The notes: a model not told the origin generated them from the letters alone. A stretch of 64,000 nt of DNA from Microbotryum silenes-acaulis (GCA_003665825.1 QPFY01000008.1:434001-498000), one strand, 5' to 3'; counted from the first letter of the stretch, positions 33,944 through 46,844 are shown. Numbers and translations are program-made.

Positions 33944-34689
33944 GTTGAGCGGGCCTCGGTGGGAACGGAAGGGATCTTCGGGAGGCGTGTGGGGTGGCGC
34001 GAAGGGCGCGGGGCTGCTCGAGGCGCCGATCGGCTCCAGTCGACTCGGTCGAGTTAAGTTTTGAGCCTCGGACTCACCGCGAAGATTTCTCTCGATGGAG
34101 TTCGGGCATATACCATAGGGTGCTGATGGCCACTTTAATCAGGACACAGTAGTTGGAACAGTTTCAAAATCCATCTTGACAATTCTGAGCTTGGGGTGTG
34201 TCACTTTGGTGAGCTCTGGCTGTGCAAGCTCGGACCGCAGACGCGCAGACGCACAGACGCCGCCTGATCATCGGCTCTGAGCCCGGCCGGATCACTGCTC
34301 AGCAGTGTCCACTGAGCAGTGTCCACGTCGGATCCGCAGCATGCCTTTTAAAAATTGCCCCCAGGGTAGGCCGATCATTTATCGTGGTTTGGTCAAGAGT
34401 CGGATTCGATTTGTGAGCTCACGTGGCTTGTGAGGAGGTCCCAGCTCGATATCGGGGACAAAATCGCCAACCGACGGCCCGGCGGGCTTCGGATCGGTCG
34501 CTCGGTCGCAAGTTGTGAAGGCAACACCGGAACGCAAGGGGCCAGCACGTGCGAGCGCCCTCCGGCGACTGAGCGAGCGAATCGGTTACCCGAGCGCAAC
34601 GCAGCCAGCGCCGAGGCAGCCGACCGGGTCGGCCGGGGCTCTTGAGCCTGTCTGCTCCGTTGATCACCTACACGTTCCCCTTAATAAAG
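33944..34689. promoter_or_regulatory. divergent promoter region SAP30-like / FAT1
   Basis: About 745 bp between divergent start codons. It contains a direct repeat of GAGCAGTGTCCAC-type sequence near 34297-34326 and an ACGCAGACGCACAGACGC run near 34238. No gene is supported; the short frames here have no domain. Confidence 0.5.
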
Positions 34690-37166
34690 ATGTGAGTTCA
34701 GATACCTTTGGAGGAACTCAACTGGAACTGCAGCTAAAGCGTCTTGTCCTGCCTTTCCCCCGTCCTCCGTTACGGCCCGCTCCTGATCGGCCTGATCGGC
34801 CTGATCGCTGCTGCTTCTGCTCACCCGCCCCTTCGCCGCAACTCTGGCGCTCATTGCCGCGTGGCCGTCGTTCTGGGCCGTCATCCTCGCCGCTGACGTG
34901 TTGCTGCTCGCCCCGTCTTTACTTACCACCCTCAACACTCGCTAGGGTCCTACCTACTCTACCCGTCATTGCCGGAGGTATCGCCGCTGCGGCGTACCTC
35001 GATGCCAAACACTTCATCGCCGCCGACCTCGTCAAGGCGCGCGCGCTGATCGACGTCACCGTCAGCCTCAAGCGCAACAACGCGCGCGACCGCAACTCGA
35101 TCTACTACATCTTCAACGACAACGTCGCCAAGCTCAAGGATCAGGAGTGCTACGTCTGCGAGAACGTCAGGCTCACGTGGGGTCAGGTCGACAAGAGTAA
35201 GTCGTCATCTACACTTGATCTCGTCGCTCGAATCCTCCCCGTGCTGTTAACTGACCGACTCATCTTCTGCCGTCGCCGCCGGAACCGGCCGAATCCTCAT
35301 CTCTCTTGCAGAGGCGAACCAGTTCGCACACTGGCTTCTCTCGCGTGGTCTCAAACGAGGTGACACCGTGGCTTTGTACATGCCCAACAAGCCCGCGTTC
35401 GTGATCATCTTCCTCGCCTGCCTCGCGATCGACGTCGTCCCCGCCTTCATCAACTACAACCTCGAGGACGATGGGTTGAGGCACTGCGTCTCGGTCGCCA
35501 AGGCCCAAATGATCATCTACGAATCGACCCTCTCGGCCTCGATCGCCGGTGTCGCCGAGGCGTTGCGTCAAACGAACCCTCGGTTGCAGTTCGTCAACTG
35601 GGTTGACAACTTTTCTTCGGGGGGTGAAAAGGCTGGCGCCGTCATCAAGGATTCGGTTACGCTCAACCTCCCCAAGGCGCTCGACCACATGAGTCGTGAT
35701 CGAATTCCTGACAAGCAGCGAGCCGGTCTGACTTGGCAATCACCGGCTTGTTTGATTTACACTTCTGGTGCGTAGTCAGGCTCCCAGCTTGGGCTGTGAG
35801 CTCGCCCTCATCGCAAGCGTGATCTCGCACAGGTACGACCGGCCTTCCGAAAGCCGCCATCGTTACTCATGGACGATCAGCAACTGCCTTCAAGGTGAGA
35901 TTCTGCCTCATTTGCCACTGTGATGAGATAGGGCTCTAACGAGATCGTCCTCCCCTTCGACGGTAGATGTGGACCCGCATCAACCACTTTGGGACCAAGA
36001 CCCGCATCTACACCCCGATGCCCTTGTACCACTCGACCGCGATGTTACTCGCCATCGGTGCCGCATGGAATGCCGGAGCGACCGTCATCATCGGTCGCAA
36101 ATTCTCCGCCTCGACGTTCTGGAAGGACGTGCGCGAATCCAACGCCAACGTCATCCAATACGTCGGCGAGGTCCTACGTTACCTCCTCGCGGTCCCTCCT
36201 TCGGCGCTCGACAAGGAACACAACGTCAAACTCGCGTACGGCAACGGTTGCCGTCCCGACGTTTGGAACAAGTTCCGTGATCGTTTCGGCGTCGACGTCA
36301 TCTCCGAATTCTTCGCCTCGTCCGAAGGTAATGGCTCTTTGTACAACTACAACGGCAACAACTTTGGTGCCGGTGCGGTCGGTCACGAAGGTACCTTGGC
36401 AGGTTGGGCTCGTCGAGTCAAGCAAGCGATCGTCAAGGTCGATTCGTTGACCGAGGAACCTTACCGTAACGAAAAGGGCTTCTGCGTCCGAACCGACGAC
36501 GACGAACCGGGAGAGTTGTTGTGCCAGATCGACCCCGATTCCCCCTTCATGTCCTTCGCCGGTTACTACGGCAACGACGGCGCGACGCAAAAGAAGATCA
36601 TGCATGACGTCTTCAGCAAGGGTGACGCCTACTTCCGTACAGGAGATCTGTTGTCGAGGAGTAAGGAGGGCTTTTACTACTTTGCCGATCGACTAGGGGA
36701 TACGTTTCGCTGGAAGTCGGAGAACGTCTCAACCACGGCCGTCTCGGAGGCGATGGGTGCTATCGTTGATGAGGCCAATGTTTATGGTGTTTTAGGTAAG
36801 TCATCTTCTTAGGGTCATATTGGACACTCTAATACTGACGATCGCCTGTGTATCTCTTTCTCAGTTCCTTCCCACGAAGGCCGAGCCGGCTGCGCTGCGA
36901 TCCCCGCCACCTCCCAAGTCGACTTTGAGAAGCTGTCCGTGCACGTTCAAAAAGTGTTACCCAAATACGCGCAACCGCTCTTCATCCGCATCGTACAAAA
37001 GATGGAATCGACGGGGACGGAGAAACAACTCAAGGTCGCGTTGAGGAATGAGGGTGTTGATCCGGCTAAAGTTTCGGATCCGGTTTATTGGCTCAGTGGA
37101 GGGAAGTACAAACCTTTCACTAAGACGGAGTGGGAGTCGTTGCAAGGTGGGAAAGTCAAGCTTTGA
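34690..37166 (+). CDS. FAT1: very-long-chain acyl-CoA synthetase / fatty acid transporter
   Basis: Activates very-long-chain fatty acids to CoA esters and aids their uptake, at ER, peroxisomal or lipid-droplet membranes. Six exons (34690-34691, 34946-35196, 35312-35767, 35833-35894, 35967-36795, 36865-37166) make 1902 nt, 633 residues. The AMP-binding P-loop is LIYTSGTTGLPKA, split by an intron. Next come TPMPLYHSTAM, the FATP-type block EFFASSEGN, the motif FRTGDLLSR, and ADRLGDTFRWKSENVST, the FATP/VLACS signature. An N-terminal hydrophobic segment (VLPTLPVIAGGIAAAAYLD) fits a membrane anchor. The start codon is split, AT before the first intron and G after it; this gives MVLPTLPVIA and a normal length. 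The C-terminus VKL weakly resembles PTS1; this is speculative. Confidence 0.93.
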
Positions 37167-37516
37167 GTGAGCGGAGACGTGCGTGTGTCATTCCGGGCTT
37201 GTTGATTGTGATATACACCTGACGGATGTAATCGAGAGGAGGAGGGACCGGGATCAAGGTGGTGTTCGGAATTCATCCTTTTCAGTTGCCCATCTTGTTT
37301 GCATATTGTTCTGCAATCAATCCTTATGTTTGTTCTCGATCGTACAGCACATCCTCAATCTGATTGGGAAAATATTTTTTCTTTCGATTGGGGTTGATGA
37401 CAATGGATCGAACGATAACAGTTTGGATTGGGAAGCTAAGTGTACTGAGGGCTACACACACAAGATGCTCGATCTCATAGACAATCCAAAGAGAACACAA
37501 CCCCAAAGCTATGCCT
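37167..37516. other. convergent 3' region FAT1 / DUF2985 gene
   Basis: About 350 bp of relatively AT-rich sequence between two convergent stops, with a T-run near 37372-37382. Presumed terminators and polyadenylation signals; nothing else seen. Confidence 0.5.
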
Positions 37517-39828
37517 CTACAAATCTGCCGCCTTGCTCGCCTCCAAATCAACTTTGGACTTCCTCCCCAGTGCCAAAGCCCCCAAGCCCGCCGGGCCAAG
37601 ACGATGTTTTTTCTCCTTATGCCTCGCGACCCTCCGTTCAGTCGCCTCCTTCCTCCTCTTCTGCAATTCCTCCTCATCCTTTTTCATCATTCTCCAAACC
37701 TTCGCCGTCACCTCGGCCTTCCTCTTGGTCCTTTCCGAGCATTGCCAAATCAAGATCGCGCCGGCGATCCCACACCCAAACGAAAGAGGGATCAAACAAC
37801 CCGTCGTCCAAGCCGGTCGATCGTATCTATTCAATCCCCACATCACGCCACACAAGATCGCTTGAAAAGCCGAATTACCGATCATGAAGAACGAGATCCA
37901 AATCGCTTGTTTGATCGGGAACGCATGATGCGTCGGAGTCGTATGGGGGCGGTAGTAATTTTGCGAACGAGCGAATTTCGCTTGCGCGTGACGAAGTTTG
38001 GCTTCCTCCTTGTCGCTGAGAACGACGACTTCGTCCAGTGCGTCGGAACTGATGTGTGATTCGATCACTTCGAGTGGGATGGATTCCGCGTTGGGGGCCG
38101 TGCCATTCGCGTCTGGGGAAATGTCCTTGTTCTTCTTCCAAGGCAACTTGCTCTTGCGAGGTGGGACTACCGCAGGAGCGACTCGAGGTCCCGTCATCTG
38201 TCACAAGGCGTGTCCGGAGTCAGATCGAGCACCTCGAAGCAGCAACTATCGCCGCTACTACTCACCTTCTCCCCTCCAGCGCCAATCCAATATTCGGCCT
38301 CCGCAGGATCAGGTAAATCATTCGGATCCTTCAAAGGCGGCAAGCCACCTTTGGCCCTTCGTTTCCTAGTCACGACGGCGTAGTGCCAAATAATGCATAT
38401 GTTGTAAGCGTCCATGAGGCGCCACGGTAAGGGGAACAAGGAGGTAACGCAGAATAGGCCGGTAAGGACTTGGGAACAGACTTCGACCCAAAGTTTCTTC
38501 GCGTAGCTGCCCATGGGGATCATCAATAAGAGCACCAAACCGGCACCCCATACAACGACGTTGACTGGGCAACAGGCCAAAGTGTTCACATCCGTCAGCT
38601 GTTCGATAGGGTTTTCTGACGGGTGCAGCAACTCACTGCCGTAGATGAAGAAGAACACACCCAAGGGCGTCTTGAGGAACGCCTTGATGCCTTGCATCTG
38701 CAACCTAAACGTTTCCTTCCTCTTCTGCTTTTTGAGCAACTTCTTGAGATGCTCATCAAGCAAATCGACCTCATCCTCCTCATCCTCTTCTTCGTCATCC
38801 TCCCCATCCGGAATAGTATTGATCGTCGTCGTCTTGGTCAGAGGATGTTCTTCGATCGTCGAGGATGATTCGCCATCAGGTTTGCGGGTGGGGTCGTTGG
38901 ATCGCGTCTCGACAATGGGTGGGAGAGGTTCGATTTCGACGATGGGTTTTCGAGCAAAGATGTTGGGCCAAAAAGCACCTTGGATGTTGGTCAACGTCGC
39001 GGTCGTCGATACGGCGGGATCCAAAACATCGAGCTGTCAGAGAGGATGCGATCAGCTTCTGGCACTTCCCAAGCGCTGCTAGTCAATATTCAAGTCCCTT
39101 ACGAGATCGACCTCTTGGGCATGATGATCCTCCTCCGAGATGGCCTGAGAAACGATCGAAGACCTCCTCGCCCTCCCTAATGATTCACCAGGTATGATGA
39201 CGTTGACGGGGTTGTTACTACTCGTAGTCGAAGCGACGGAAGGCGATCTCGCTCGACCGATCCCCGAGACGTTGGACGAGGGCAGCGAGCGGTTTAAGTT
39301 TGCATCGCCGGCAGTTGAAAGCGTGGGCAAGCCCGAGCCCCGCGCGGACGACGGCAACTGCTGTTGGGACGAAGCCGAGGCCGAACCCCCAGCGTTACCG
39401 AGTCGAGGCCGCGAGAATTGTTGATAACCATCTTCACCCCACAACCTTTCAGTGATGCTGTACCCTCGTCGTCGACCTGTCGCGGTACCGAATCGTCCGA
39501 TAGGTCCAACACCACTCGGGCTAGTTGAAGCACGTGCTCTCGTCTCTACGCTGTCCGGGTTGGTATTGAGCGATGCGAGCGCGTTGTCGTCCGTACGAGA
39601 GGCGTGTAGAGCAATGGGTTCACTGAACCCTCTCGACGTGTCTACTGGCAATGAAGGGGATGGCGAAGGTCGGAACTCGGCGGCGGCTCGTGGCCCCTGC
39701 CGCTTGACCCGGATCGATTGGCTCGGGGTCGTACCTGCACCGTACGGCGACGGACCGGTCGTTGGGCGGCGAGGAGCACCGCTTGCGGAGGCTGAGGCTT
39801 CGTCCGTGGTGGGATTGGCACCACTCAT
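37517..39828 (-). CDS. DUF2985-family integral membrane protein, function unknown
   Basis: Four exons (39828-39103, 39033-38637, 38564-38266, 38197-37517) give 2103 nt, 700 residues. The first 240 residues are Ser/Pro/Arg-rich and likely cytosolic. After an acidic stretch and LLDEHLKKLLKKQKRKE comes GIKAFLKTPLGVFFFIYG/INVVVWGAGLVLLLM, then LFPLPWRLMDAYNICIIWHY. This hydrophobic pair and the 'PWR..D..(N/R)I..IW.Y' block are typical of DUF2985 fungal membrane proteins. Two more membrane spans follow (IWISFFMIGNSAFQAILCGVMWG and a Gly/Ile-rich one), then a basic tail. The 72-nt intron 38636-38565 is a multiple of three with no stop, so its retention would add 24 residues. I know no molecular function. 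Confidence 0.8.
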
Positions 39829-40238
39829 GATGAGAGTGTTCTACCCCGAGATGGGGGGTGGGTCAAGTCGAGCAGTGAGGCCTACGGATGGCGTGAGGCG
39901 TAGAAACCAAACAGGATCACCGCAACCTGAGAACTACGGAATGATCGACACCACCGCCAATTTACTTTGATAATTAACGCTGAGGCCGAGCCCATTCTCG
40001 GCCAAGCACAAGTCAAGTATAGCACCTTCGTAGACCTCGAACACCCCAATCACTTTGGGACTGATTATACCGGGTGTTTTGGAAGATTCAACCGTGTTGG
40101 ACATATATCGAGCCACCATAATATTCAGCCCGGCCAGAGCGAGAAGGGGAGCGAGGCTGCTCTTGCCGGAAAAACAGCTCAACCAAAGACTCAGTCGTGC
40201 AAATGTCATCGAAGCACCGTATTCGCTCTTTTTATATC
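39829..40238. other. intergenic between RFX gene 3' end and DUF2985 gene 5' end
   Basis: About 410 bp between tandem minus-strand genes; it should carry the DUF2985 gene promoter and the RFX gene terminator. No gene or repeat seen. Confidence 0.5.
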
Positions 40239-43200
40239 TCAACGCCAATAACCAGCATAAAACGTCGCCGTGTTAGGCACCTCATCCGTCAAACCCGCCG
40301 GATCCAACAAAGCCCCTCCTTTCGCCCCGACCGCCGCCGACACCGTATTTGACCCTACCGCTTCAACCTCATCAAGCCGTCCCGCCTCAAACCCCGAAGG
40401 AGGCTGAAACAGCCCACGCCTCTCACTCGACATTTTATAGGCCTCAACAGGCGACTTTGAACGAGCAGGTCTACCTTCACGTTGTCGATCGGCGAAACTT
40501 TGCAGCATCATCGGCGAAAGCACGAAAGGAGGTGGCGATTGGAGTGGGAGGAGGTCTTGGGCCAGGTTTGCACGTTGGACGGCTTCGTCTACCAGAGGGG
40601 CTCGACGAGGACGCATCCATACGGTGGCGGAAGCGACAGACTGGGATTTGTCGGTCAATGAAGCCGCCGGGGATTGACGAACGATGCTTGGGATTGGGAG
40701 CGAGGTGACGACCTCCGGCCCAGAATCGATCATCCTCGGGGGACTGGCAAACGTGGTCAAGTCACGAGCTGGCGATGAAGGGTGCTCCGACAAGCGTGTT
40801 GTTGGAAACGGCTCCGAGCTCACTGCGACCAATTCTTCACTTTTTTCCACGACCTCAGCAGGCTCAGTCATTTTGTCGGCAACCGGTGGACCCATCCCTT
40901 CGGGCTCTGATTCGATGGGATTGAACGCGGTAATCCGACTGGTGGCGGCGGCGGGTTTGACCACTGGGGCAGATACGATTCGTTCCGTTTGCAAGACTTG
41001 TCCTTGAAGTACCTGTACATTCGTAAAGTTTGCGGTGGTCCAGTTGATCTGTCACATCTCAGAATATCTGCCACTCACGTGTAGTACGAGTAAATCTTCG
41101 ATGAGGAAATGCAGACTTTGAAATTGGACTGCAACGCGGGGATGACTGTGACAGCGGTAACAACGCGTTGAGTTCAATAGGTGTCTCATCAAGACATTTT
41201 CCAAGCTCACCTAAGAAAGAGCTCTCTCGCGATCTGCGATCCGATCAAGTTGTGCTCCACAATGATCGAAGCGCTATCCTTCTGTCCCCGCAGCAAGTCA
41301 TCAAAGCTCAGGACGGCCTGTTCGATGACCCTTCCCAGACGGGATTCGGTCGAGGGAGAAGTAAAAGAGGACTCGAACAAGACCTCAACAAGTGCCGTAT
41401 AGGCGTGGAAGCGAGTCGACTCTATGGTCTTGATTAGTTCGCATTTGTTCTGGATGAGCGCAGTGTTGACGGAGCGCCAGGCTTGCTCAAACTCGTCCCA
41501 AGCTTGTTGCGCGCCCAGACTGCTCTGCAAATTGTTCGCCTGGTGTGCGCGACGAACCATTGGGAATAAGTGTCAAGATGTAAGAACGAATGCTCCAGTG
41601 GTTTCACGACCTACCCAGACTCGACAGCTTTGACTGAGTGCACAGAGTGGTCCCACCTGCTTGCCCAGCCCGACGAGCGTATCGAAAAAGAACGTGTCGG
41701 AAAAGTCTTGTAGCGCATCCACAGTCCCAGATTCGATCTACGGGCGAGAAAACTTAACCTCGTTGTTCGTCCAACGACGACGGCCGAAGAGACGCATATC
41801 TTACCTTGGCCGCCAAGATCCCGAGGCTCTCCAGCTGAGCGAGTGGTGCCAGAGCAAGCAACGCTTTTCTCGAGCTGTTCAAGACCAACTGGTGCGCGGA
41901 CATACCCATCAGCAAACCCGAGTTTCACGAGCTTCACTATCCGACAGTGCACGCACCTCGTAGATTGCCACAAACGCACGATAGATGCTCCGACTTGCCG
42001 CCGGCGTCACAGCGATCTCGCACTCGTCCGCAGTACGATTGGTCCACCATTCGTTCAACTCGTCCAAGAACAAGCTTCACAAAAAGACCATGTCAGCTGG
42101 TTAAAAATGGTTCTACACGTTTAGAATGACTCACTCGTATTTCTCCAGTCGCACCGCCTCCTCGAGGCGAGAAAAGTGCATCTCCAAGCTCTGCCAAAAC
42201 GCTCGCGCCTCACTTTGATCTTCGGACTTGTCTACGTCAAACACGGCCTCGAAAGACCGAGAACCCCCCGAATCCAGTATGGGCGTGATTGGGCACTCCT
42301 CTAGCTCGATATTAGGTAGAAGGAGCGTTCCACTGGCCCAAGTCGGCCGTCGCGATGGGACAGGAGCTCGGGTCGGCCTCACCGATGGGGTCCTTCGACG
42401 CGTCAAAGATCTCGGCTGGACCTTCTCCGCAGACTTGGCGAGTTCCCTAACAGTGAGGAGTACCTCCCCTAACTCGACAGCGTTTTGAGCAACTGAGGTC
42501 GACCCCTCACCAATTCTCATCTCTGGAAGCTCAGCGACAACAGCCACAGGGTCCGCAGCCCTGAAAGGTGAAGGGAGTCGAGTTTGTGGACCTGAGGCTA
42601 CATTGTCGGTATCCCTTTGTGATTCACTGGCAAAGATTGTGTTGTATTCCTGACTGTTGGAGGGACGAAAGTCGATGTAGTGGTAGCGCGAATCAGCGCG
42701 ACCACCCAAACGTCGAGTGAGAACCTTGGGATGAACGGCGCGGATTATCCTGCCGAAGGCGGAAATGCTGGTAAAGCATAGAGAGTACAGCTGGAATCAA
42801 CATCTGTCTTAATACCATTCAAATTGAAGGCTAACTCACTTGAGAGCCGAAACACTGAAGCGCTGACACGCGTTGACGTAACTGGCGTACAGCGCCGAGC
42901 GACTGACATTGAACCCTCTGAACGGCTCGTAGCAGCTTTTCAACCACGTCTTGGCAAACAACACCCTTCTTTTTTCTTCAGACATGTCTTGCGCCCTCGA
43001 GGATTGCAAGCGCAGCTCAGCCCCGGCTTCGGTGATCTTGCGCGCGTCGTCGGGGTAGCTCAACCTCGACGACAGGGGCGGTGCAAGGTCATTGTCGTCC
43101 TCGTCATCACTCGTCGAGGTTGCCACCGACATCGCCTGACGAGAAGCTGAACGGCTTCCACGACGAAATTGAGAGGTCGACGCACGGCGCGGACCACCCG

Positions 43201-43900
43201 TCGAATAGTCGCTGCCCTCACTTGGATCGTCGTAGGAGCTGACTGATGCGCGAGCTGATCTACGAAGCCCTCGACGATCGAAAGCCTGAACGTTCTCAGA
43301 TCGAGATGGAGCACAGTATTTGCTAGTGCTACGTTGCTCTGAAATGGTGTCAGGAAATGCTACAGTCGCTGTGGCTGGATCTTGAATGTCCGAGCGCCAA
43401 CAGTTGTTGTTCGATGAAGCCTGCGGAAGTCGAAGCGGCGGCCTCGGCGGGGCTGGTGTTCGAGTTCGAACGGTCGCCGTTATCGCCGGGGCAGTCCAAG
43501 TCGAAGTGGAAATTGATGCTGCATCCACAAAACTCGTGACGTGCTGATTGTTGCTTAAGCCTTCAGATCTCATGCCATGGGGTTCAACTCGACGCAATTC
43601 GAATGGCGAGCCTGGTCGAGCTGGAGGGAGCAGCCCAGCTTCTTGATCGTTCTCATCCGCAGTGATGACGAACTTTCGTGGACGTCGATTGAAACTTGCC
43701 GAGGCAAGGGCGGTGTCGATCGAGAGTGTACGCTTGAGCTTGTGGGATGGCCTTCGTGGATAAGGCAGGATTGAAGATGAAGATAGTGCCCCAGCGGTGG
43801 TAGCGGGCGGGAACTGGAAGGTGGGGAATTGTACGCGCGCCGAGACGTTTTTCGCGACGGTTGCAAAGCTTCTCGAGGTGGGGCCGGCGCGGATATTCAT
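40239..43900 (-). CDS. RFX-family winged-helix transcription factor
   Basis: Eight exons can be joined: 43900-42840, 42767-42135, 42074-41957, 41888-41805, 41737-41657, 41524-41211, 41115-41079 and 41012-40239. They give 3102 nt, about 1033 residues from the Met at 43900. The DNA-binding domain spans the first junction: FAKTWLKSCYEPFRGFNVSR, then ALYASYVNACQRF, then ISAFGRIIRAVHPKVLTRRL and RADSRYHYIDF. The last block is the diagnostic RFX ending. C-terminal helical exons include LDELNEWWTNRT and the conserved RFX helical region. Fungal relatives (Crt1/Rfx1, Sak1) control DNA-damage, cell-cycle or morphogenesis genes. An additional 5' exon up to a Met at about 44159 (MPPPTIIGGGDS) is likely, but its donor is unclear. 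Confidence 0.88.
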
Positions 43901-44159
43901 GCCAGTGGGCGCCTTCAAGGGTGGAAGATCTGGTGCAGCAAAGTGGGTGAGCGAGGGTAGCGGTTAAAGTATGTTCGATCAACTTTGACCCACTGCCTAT
44001 GGACAACTCATGTAATGGGAACAAGCTTTGGGTGCGACGATGATGTGAGACCGAGGCCAATGGATCGGCGCCTTGAACTGCTGCCGTTGTGGCTCCTCGC
44101 GCGATGCCGATCAAGCTCAAGGACGAGTCACCACCCCCGATGATGGTTGGAGGTGGCAT

Positions 44160-44769
44160 GCTTGATCGGGCAGAGGAACAACCAGTCGAACAAACGGTTG
44201 GAGAGCTCGTGGGAGACGACGCTTCACAAAGCGTTGAGACGGAGTCCAACCTCTGAAACTAGCGATATGGCAGGAACCCAAGACGACAAATCGGGCACAG
44301 GTCGGAACCCGTCTCTCTGGAGGTGAGGGGGGTCGTGCGCCCCACAGTCCGGCCGGGGTTGGCACCGACACCAGCTCCGTCGAAGCGCTTTCTCAGTAAG
44401 CAACCCAGGCTAACATTTTCTCCACCCCCCTCATCAGGTCTGCTCGAAAAATCGCTGTGGACGCGTTGTCAGCGGACTGGTGCAATGCTCTCATCCTCTC
44501 CGCCTACGTCACCAGAAACCGTGTGCATATACTCAGCATTTTACCCACCTTTAGCGAGTGTGGAACACTGAAGTAAAGCCGGAACATACTTTCATATCAT
44601 CCAGTGAGAAGATTGTGTCCACAGAAGTTGTTGGCATCTGTCAGCTCTGTCAGCTCGGCCAATTTTCGGACTTCGGGGTCGCTTTTCGGACTTTCGGACT
44701 CGGGCCAGCAAACACATCTTGGTCTCGGACTCAACAGACGGCGGTCGTCGTGTACGCACGGTGCTCCCA
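44160..44769. promoter_or_regulatory. divergent region upstream of RFX gene and the 596-residue protein gene
   Basis: About 610 bp between two divergent genes, less if the RFX 5' exon proves longer. No RNA gene or repeat recognised. Confidence 0.4.
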
Positions 44770-46844
44770 ATGGCTTATCCGACCCACGATGATCTGACCG
44801 ACTCGTATCGAGACGATTCACTCCTAACCTCCCAGTCGACGCCTCGCAAGCGTCATCCGAAAGGCGATACACCTCTTCCCGCGCACCTCGATCAGTCCGT
44901 CGAAAGTGAGGCTACACGCTCACATTCGCACTCGCGCTCGAGCTCTGACGATGGACTATCAGCGGCTGCTGGCGAGGATCTCGATCGCTTGATGGCATTG
45001 TTGGATGGGGATCAAGTTCCAGTACCTAGCACCTCTGCTTCGACTGCTGCTCTAGGATCGCACGTCGATCGAGTTGAGCCTACCAGGAAGCTCGAGGACG
45101 ACGAACGCGAGCGCGAAGCGACGCGTCAACCCTCTTCACCTGCTACATCACATCAAGCACTGGAGGACCTGACCCTGATACAAAGTAAATCCAACGCCAA
45201 CGAACCCTTCCCAGCGCGCGCCGTGCCATCAACTTCGACGCCACCACCCACTACGACTCATGACTCTGCTCATCCTGCGACACACGACTGGTTTCCCTCA
45301 ACATCGTCAACCACGACTTCAGAGGCAGGCTCGGTCTCACCTTCTGTCCGAGCGAGGTCGACGTCGTTGAGAGCTCAGTCGGCGCAATCGATGCATTCGA
45401 GTCGGCAAATCTCCCACAAAAACGACTCTGTCGACTATCAAGCGCTGGAATCGACCATCTTGCCGGCGACGGTTCTGCAGGGTTCAGGACAGGCTCAGCC
45501 AACGGCAGATACGACCGTAGGAGGGGACACGACTCTCGACCAAAGAGATCAGTCCCAACCAAGATCACGAAGCGTCTTGGAAGAGATGGGATGGTCAGGT
45601 CGAACAGGGCAGGAAGCTGCAGGGTCAAGATATTCGCTCGGCACGTCCCCTCCACCGCGGATAGTCAATGGACCATCAACAACGACGACAACGACGCTCA
45701 GACCTCCCCGTCCACCTCAGAGACATAATCGCTCCGTGTACCTCGATGATCACACCGGGCAGATTGATCCTTGGCGCAGTGATGGCGATCTGACCTTCCA
45801 AGCACCGCCGAGCTCGAATCACCGAGCGCATCAGGATCCGGGCGCTAACAGCGATGCAAGGATAGCAGACGAGGTCAGTGATGAGCAGAAACCCTCGAAG
45901 GGTCGCGGATACTGATTGGGCAAGTCCTACCCCAGGCCCTTAGCGAATTCGACAACATCATCCACAACGCGACCCCACATCGAAGTCAAGCTCGACCACC
46001 ATCACGATTGCGGCAAGACCCTTCACCTTGGCTACCTACTTCGGCGCATGCAGCGGGGCGGGGTCAGGACATTTCTGAAGACGTTGAGGATTATACACAA
46101 ACCACGGCGCAATTCGTCGCGCCAAGCAACCATGGGCATAGGCCGCATGATGCACGGGCAGGCATGGAGGCAGTAACCCAGGACGAAGTAAGTCACTCGG
46201 GAAGCAGGGTGGCGGTATAATCTTCTCGAGCTCACATTTTGCTTTTGCCTCTTCTCTACCCAGCGCTCTGTATTGGTAAGCGAGCTGAGGGAAGCGAACG
46301 AATACATCACCCACCTCCAAAACGACATCGAAGCGATTTCCCGAATCGTCTTGGAGCTAAAGGCCGATAGGTACGTCGAGCGATCGAAACCGACTTCGAC
46401 TTTGTCTCAATGGCACGAGCGAAAATCTGACTGGTTGGAAACTTCGCAGGACACGAGAACAAGCTCGACTCGAAGAGTTCCGTCGAGCGCAACTACCCTT
46501 GTCCGCGCAAGAACAAGCCGAATTGAGCGTGGCTCGGGTAGGTCCTTCTTGAGCCTTGCCCAGACAAGCAAATGAGATCGCTGAGCCAAGTTCACCTTTA
46601 ACAGCACTTGATATCCCTCCTACCATCCTTTATGGCCGCCGCTCCACCCTCAAGATCCCTTCTCCCCACCTCTGTCAACTCCTTAGCCCTCGCAGTTGCC
46701 TTCACCCGCTCGATCGATTCGCTCGTCCAAAACGGTCCTCAGGGGGAAGTTCGTCGGGACGAGATCGTCTTCACTCAGGATAATGTGGAAAGGATGCTAA
46801 GGAGGGTCAAGAAGTGGGAGAAAGTTGTGAGATCCCATCCTTGA
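44770..46844 (+). CDS. unrecognised Ser/Thr-rich protein with C-terminal coiled coil
   Basis: Five exons (44770-45873, 45936-46187, 46264-46370, 46450-46537, 46605-46844) sum to 1791 nt, 596 residues. All splice sites are GT-AG with matching phases, so I consider the gene real. The N-terminal 370 residues are hydrophilic and rich in Ser, Thr, Pro, Asp and Glu, with no domain. The conserved-looking part is C-terminal: SVLVSELREANEYITHLQNDIEAISRIV and a charged helix (TREQARLEEFRRAQLP) suggest a coiled coil. A hydrophobic helix (SVNSLALAVAFTRSID) and a basic end RRVKKWEKVVRSHP follow. I do not recognise the family and propose no function. The start is the first ATG in the frame. Confidence 0.72.
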
